DNA from: Heracleum sosnowskyi | Taxonomy: Eukaryota; Streptophyta; Magnoliopsida; Apiales; Apiaceae | Assembly: GCA_030848705.1 (NCBI GenBank) | Contig: CM061236.1 | Span: 137,631,970-137,695,969 of the forward strand | Reading direction: 5' to 3' | DNA length: 64,000 bases | Shown here: in pieces, positions 61,883 through 64,000 of the stretch | Layout of the letters: each line of letters begins with the position of its first letter | Numbering within the stretch: position 1 is the stretch's first letter | The notes under the pieces: model-generated | The model's input: only the letters and a program-made list of their open reading frames with translations | What the model was told of the DNA's origin: nothing | The model's database searches: none | Position numbers and translations under genes: made by a program

Positions 61883-64000
61883 ATGGCTACAACAATGTTT
61901 ACTGCTTCTGGGTTAGAATTTGTTCCTAACAATTACTCAGCTCCTTTAGCAAATGAGAACGCACCGGAGGCGTTTCATTTGATTCAGAGTTTCTTGTCAA
62001 ACTCTGATATCGGCACTGCTCTCACCGCACCGTCGAAGCTGTCTGCGTCACAAATAAGGACTTTTTGGCAGACAGGTACTTATGATGATGGAGGAGAGTC
62101 TGGATCTCCATCTATCATTTTTGAGTTTCAAGGAGATAAATTTACTGTTACTCCTACTACTGTTCGTGATGCTTTGGGTCTTGAAGATTTCAATGCATTT
62201 ACAACTGTTGGAGACTTTGAGTTAGTCAGAATGATGAGGGAGATAGGATACTCTGGACCTTTGACAAAGATAGGTCAACTCAAAAGGCCATTTTTGCGCA
62301 AGGAGTGGAGCTTCTTTTTCGATTGCATTACTCGGGCTTTTGGAAAGAAGTGCACGAATTGGGATGCGATTCCCACGGATAGTCTACAGATCGGGTATTC
62401 TCTTCTCTATGGCAGTCAATTTGATGTTGCTAGATTAGTTTTAACTAATATTGGTGAGAAAATGCTAGAGAATAGGAATGTTGTTTACTTCTCTAGATTT
62501 TGTCAGTTAATATTCAACTTTTGCTGTCCTAATGTTGAGATTTTAGAGGATGATGTTATCCTCTCATTTAAATTGCATAAACGCATATTTTCTGATCTCA
62601 CTAACAAGGATAACAAGAAAGGAGATGTTGGTGTGTTACTATTGCCTGAGTCTGTGCAACAATTCATGGTCAACTTACAACAACAACAACAACCACAACT
62701 GGCAAACACTGAAGCTGGACCTTCTGTGTCTCAACCTCAGAGGTCCAAGAAATCTAAAGTAAGGGCTGTTAAGTCTGTCAGGATAAACACTGAAGCTGGG
62801 GCATCAAATGCTGGTGATATGCCTCAGAAGAGAAGAATGAAGAAAAGAAGAGCCAATAGGGCAAAGTCTGATATTGTTGATGAAGAGACTGAAACTGATG
62901 AAGAAACTCTTCATCAGAGAAAAAGAAGATTGGTAGCAGCACATCTGTTTGGTGCTGAGAATATCTCTTCAACTGCTGTTGAAGATCTTGAAATTGAGAT
63001 TCCCGAAGATGAAATTGTTCCTGAGGACAGAGTTTTTATGGAGACTGTTCTTCATAAGGAAGCTCCTACATCAAAGTCTGATAATGTAGTTGAGAATGCT
63101 GCAAATGAAGCTCCTATGCCCACAGAGGATAGAGCACCTGTTGAGATTGCAGATGAAGAGGCTACAGAGTCACAAGGATTTTATATGGAAAATGAAGCAA
63201 ATCTCTCTATAAACTCTGACCATTTCACAGAGGGTTTGGAAGCTGATCAAGATACTGTTGAACTTGCAGAATCTATGGCTTCTCACACTGAAATAATTTC
63301 TTTTGATCTTGAGAAAGGTGAGGAAGTCGATCAGACTTTGGATGCTAATGCTACAGAAACTGTTGCTACAAATCCTGATGTTGCTGATAAGGATGCAACA
63401 GAGGATGTTCCTGTTGAAGCAGAGTTTGTTGTAAACTCTGAGGATGTTATTGTTCTTGAAGCTCTACAACAATCTGTTGTTGAGATTGTAACAAAAGAAG
63501 CAGAGTTCCTGCATACTGCAAACTCTGATATTCCAGAACCTGATGCTGAGAATATTCCTGCAGAAAATACAGCAAAGAATGATAATGATAATGATAGTTC
63601 TGATCATTCTCAAGAGGAGTTATTTGAGAGTCAAGCAAACTCTGATGAGCTAAGAGAGGTCAATCGAGCTACAGCTGAGCATTTTCAAGATATGTACTAC
63701 AATAGATGGGCTGCTGCGGATTGTATCTTTTCAGCACAGAGGGCTGCTGATTTTCTTGGTGATTCTGTGAAGACGATTTCAACTCCTGATATTCTTACAA
63801 GTCTGAAGGCTACTGTGATTCAAATTAAATCTCTCCACAACAGATTTGATGAGTCTCATAAGGAAGTCACTGCTTTTAGGAATGAAGTTGGTCTGCGAGA
63901 TCTCACTCTGAAGAATGATAGAACTTATTACAATTCCATGTTTAAGAAGCAAGCTAAGGACTCTGATGACATTCAGAAGAGGCTTGGGAAAGTTGAGGAC
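61883..64000 (+). CDS. Third ORF of Sirevirus E (accessory protein), runs off window
   Basis: From the ATG at 61883 the frame is open for 706 codons to the window edge. Residues about 25-240 form a globular domain with KEWSFFFDCITRAFGKK, shared with C's ORF3; it resembles sequences catalogued as putative plant transposon protein domain, often found in Sireviruses. Then come a Gln run (NLQQQQQPQL), two basic nuclear-localisation-like clusters (RSKKSKVRAVK near 287; KRRMKKRRANRAK near 315), a long acidic Glu/Asp/Val region with NSD repeats, and a C-terminal coiled coil (about 600 onward). There is no signal peptide or membrane segment in view, so I do not call it envelope. Function is unknown; nuclear action is an inference from the basic clusters. 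Confidence 0.85.
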   Translation, partial: MATTMFTASGLEFVPNNYSAPLANENAPEAFHLIQSFLSNSDIGTALTAPSKLSASQIRTFWQTGTYDDGGESGSPSIIFEFQGDKFTVTPTTVRDALGLEDFNAFTTVGDFELVRMMREIGYSGPLTKIGQLKRPFLRKEWSFFFDCITRAFGKKCTNWDAIPTDSLQIGYSLLYGSQFDVARLVLTNIGEKMLENRNVVYFSRFCQLIFNFCCPNVEILEDDVILSFKLHKRIFSDLTNKDNKKGDVGVLLLPESVQQFMVNLQQQQQPQLANTEAGPSVSQPQRSKKSKVRAVKSVRINTEAGASNAGDMPQKRRMKKRRANRAKSDIVDEETETDEETLHQRKRRLVAAHLFGAENISSTAVEDLEIEIPEDEIVPEDRVFMETVLHKEAPTSKSDNVVENAANEAPMPTEDRAPVEIADEEATESQGFYMENEANLSINSDHFTEGLEADQDTVELAESMASHTEIISFDLEKGEEVDQTLDANATETVATNPDVADKDATEDVPVEAEFVVNSEDVIVLEALQQSVVEIVTKEAEFLHTANSDIPEPDAENIPAENTAKNDNDNDSSDHSQEELFESQANSDELREVNRATAEHFQDMYYNRWAAADCIFSAQRAADFLGDSVKTISTPDILTSLKATVIQIKSLHNRFDESHKEVTAFRNEVGLRDLTLKNDRTYYNSMFKKQAKDSDDIQKRLGKVED

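Larger units (their letters stand above)
54267..64000 (+). mobile_element. Element E: Sirevirus copia, apparently intact, continues past window
   Basis: 5' LTR, primer site, gag, pol and third ORF all present and open, in Sirevirus order. Inserted in F's protease region; the left flank is GGAAC. The 3' LTR is outside the window. Confidence 0.9.

Noticed and set aside
61883..64000. Calling the third ORF an envelope gene
   Set aside because: Sirevirus third ORFs are often called env-like, but no signal peptide, membrane span or cleavage site is visible here; basic clusters and a coiled coil are.

Overview
This is plant nuclear DNA, most likely from a eudicot with a large, retrotransposon-rich genome. 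It has one intron-containing host gene with plant-type splice sites, plus Sirevirus-type, Angela/BARE-type and other Ty1/copia elements, Ty3/gypsy pieces, hAT elements and a Stowaway-like MITE. An asterid such as an Apiaceae species is only a guess. I see no tRNA, rRNA or CRISPR locus.

Layout. Positions 1-1966: the 5' end (LTR, primer site, broken gag) of a minus-strand Ty3/gypsy element. 1967-4127: AT-rich intergenic DNA with a 250-bp duplication. 4128-7899 (minus): a four-exon gene of 1017 codons joining an N-terminal trihelix (Myb/SANT-like) DNA-binding domain to a C-terminal protein-kinase-like domain that lacks the catalytic Asp. A TATA box and a Stowaway-like MITE lie just upstream. 9890-44281: a short hAT element swollen to 34 kb by nested insertions. 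The reconstructed stack is hAT1 > copia A > copia B (minus) > Sirevirus C > Sirevirus D > LTR-like H. Solo LTR I (with J inside it) also sits in B, and hAT2, solo LTR K and solo LTR L sit in C. Left junctions are mostly clean and many target-site duplications are readable, but the right ends of H, D, C and B and the left half of A are missing. One deletion with a junction near 41860 explains all of this.

Positions 44497-64000: a second stack. Copia F is split by a complete Angela-type element G (two LTRs, TSD CAGAT) and then by Sirevirus E, which runs off the window. E is the only element that looks functional: gag, pol and a third ORF are all open, and protease, integrase (DD35E), reverse transcriptase (YVDD) and RNase H motifs are intact.

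The most interesting signals are: (1) the trihelix-pseudokinase gene; (2) a family-specific short motif scattered through LTRs, spacers and ORFs of each Sirevirus (CTACGGATA in C and I, AAACTCTGA in E), in E always read in the same codon phase although its three ORFs use different frames; (3) pol ORFs that begin at a 3' splice-site-like YAG|GG, with different gag-to-pol frame relations in different elements, suggesting spliced rather than frameshifted pol; (4) a third ORF preceded by promoter-like sequence; (5) a 34-kb hAT whose ends still match.
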